NCBI RefSeq assembly: GCF_901933205.1 | Contig: NC_044596.1 | Location: forward strand, 2,110,001 to 2,174,000 | Direction: 5' to 3' | From: Camarhynchus parvulus | Lineage: Eukaryota > Chordata > Aves > Passeriformes > Thraupidae | DNA: 64,000 bases | In this document: positions 62,931 through 64,000 of the stretch, piece after piece | Numbering within the stretch: the stretch's first letter is position 1 | Layout: every line of letters begins with the position of its first letter | Made by a program: the position numbers and the translations under genes | Notes under the pieces: model-generated | Told to the model about the DNA's origin: nothing | What the model saw: the letters and a program-made list of their open reading frames with translations, nothing else | The model's database searches: none

Positions 62931-63480
62931 GTTTTGGTTACATTGCATTATACAATGCATTGTATATATATATTATATAATGCATGCTTTTCTTTTGGTT
63001 ACAATGCATTATAAACTTTTCTTTGCTGAGCATCTTAATACAGTAGAACCAATCTATACCTTAACTATTATCTATAGTCCATCATAACTACTGTAATTAC
63101 CATATTCATGTTACTGTTCTCCAATCACACAAAGTCAGTACATTACAGTTTAAGCTAGAAGTTGTTTTCCAGTTTTCTTGCAGTGGAAAATTCTGAGACC
63201 TTTTTCTACTTGCCACATTTGCTGACTTGTTTGCCTGTGCTATCTTTCTGCTTGGTAAAAATATCTTGTTTAAAGTAAGTTTATCCTTTCCTCTAAGTCA
63301 TAAAAACCCCTTCTAACTTACACACCTTTTGCCTCTTTAGTTATCCAGTAAGACTGGCTCAGCAATTCTTTTCTTCTATATCAAAACTTACTTCTATCTC
63401 TATTCCTTTATCAAACTCTACATTTAAAAATCTTTCTGCCAAGCATAGATATCTGTGAGACTTTCTTGTCAAACTTTAAT
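62931..63480 (-). mobile_element. possible remainder of an LTR-type element
   Basis: AT-rich, T/C-biased sequence continuing from the duplicated unit; includes an ATACAATGCATTGTAT palindrome at 62951-62966. Ends not determined. Confidence 0.3.
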
Positions 63481-63599
63481 CCTTTGGGGAAAGCTGGGAG
63501 AGGCCATGGAGAGGGAGAAAAGCGGGATGTCTCCATGTATTGAGGGACATCGGGTTCCCGACACCCCCAAAGTCCAGACCAGGAGAGGGGAAAGCTGAG

Positions 63600-63920
63600 A
63601 TTAACTCGGAAAAGGAGCTTTGGGGGTGTCCCCGTTCCCTGCGCGGCTCCACCGCCGCCGCAGCGCTGCGCGGCCCGGGGCGGGCCCGGATGTGTCCTGT
63701 CAATGCATTTGCAGCCGGATAACGCAGCAGCTGCTGGGGCTGCTGGCGGGCAGGGAGTGCCACCCGCTCCTATTTCAGCTGGGACAGCAATTCCCCTCTC
63801 GCTTCCCGAGTCCCGTTTCCCTCTAGGCTGATCCGCTGCGCTCCTTCCCCGCAGATGCTCCAAACCCGGCCGGGAGCGCACACGCAGCGTGCCAGAGGGA
63901 GCCAAAGGCTGTGCAAGGGT
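63600..63920. promoter_or_regulatory. CpG island at right edge, unassigned
   Basis: GCGCGGCTCCACCGCCGCCG, CGCGGCCCGGGGCGGGCCCG and further CpGs. By synteny the next gene should be another KCNA gene (KCNA2/KCNA3); this could be its promoter. Confidence 0.35.
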
Positions 63921-64000
63921 GTGTTTGGTTGAATGAGAGTGTGCTTGGTTGAATCTCTCGGATCCCACCCTCCCTGAGCCCCAGGGCCGGCTCCCGGCAG

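Overview
This is nuclear DNA from a bird, most likely a songbird. Evidence: fragments of the avian CR1 LINE 3' end throughout; several families of short solo LTRs with TG...CA ends and 6-bp target duplications; two nuclear copies of mitochondrial DNA with avian gene order (ND6 next to tRNA-Glu, control region next to tRNA-Phe); and compact vertebrate genes. Gene order matches human 1p13.3: SLC16A4 - LAMTOR5 - (CYM locus) - KCNA10. Human PROK1 lies between LAMTOR5 and CYMP, but I see no PROK1 exon here.

Layout: 3.0-20.3 kb, SLC16A4 (monocarboxylate transporter family, MCT5) on the minus strand; eight coding exons are readable and the last is not in the window. 24.5-27.4 kb, LAMTOR5 (Ragulator subunit) on the minus strand, complete in four exons, 91 aa. 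28-32 kb, AT-rich arrays, an LTR, a mitochondrial insertion and CR1 pieces. 32.0-38.4 kb, a nine-exon aspartic protease of the prochymosin / embryonic pepsinogen type (CYM) on the plus strand, with TATA box and poly(A) signal but a one-base frameshift in exon 2. 44.0-45.6 kb, KCNA10 (Kv1.8), a single coding exon on the minus strand with a one-base frameshift in S4. 45.7-64 kb, no protein-coding gene recognised: LTRs, tandem duplications, AT arrays and two GC-rich islands.

The genes are not a functional unit; this is conserved synteny. The notable biology is in the repeats. Nearly every SLC16A4 and LAMTOR5 intron carries its own private minisatellite, often touching an exon, and three arrays (SLC16A4 introns before exons 4 and 5, CYM intron 6) are built from units resembling 3' splice sites. 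LTRs are nested up to two deep, and one LTR holds both a mitochondrial fragment and a second LTR.

The two frameshifts are each one extra base in a short homopolymer, so sequencing error must be excluded before calling either gene dead.
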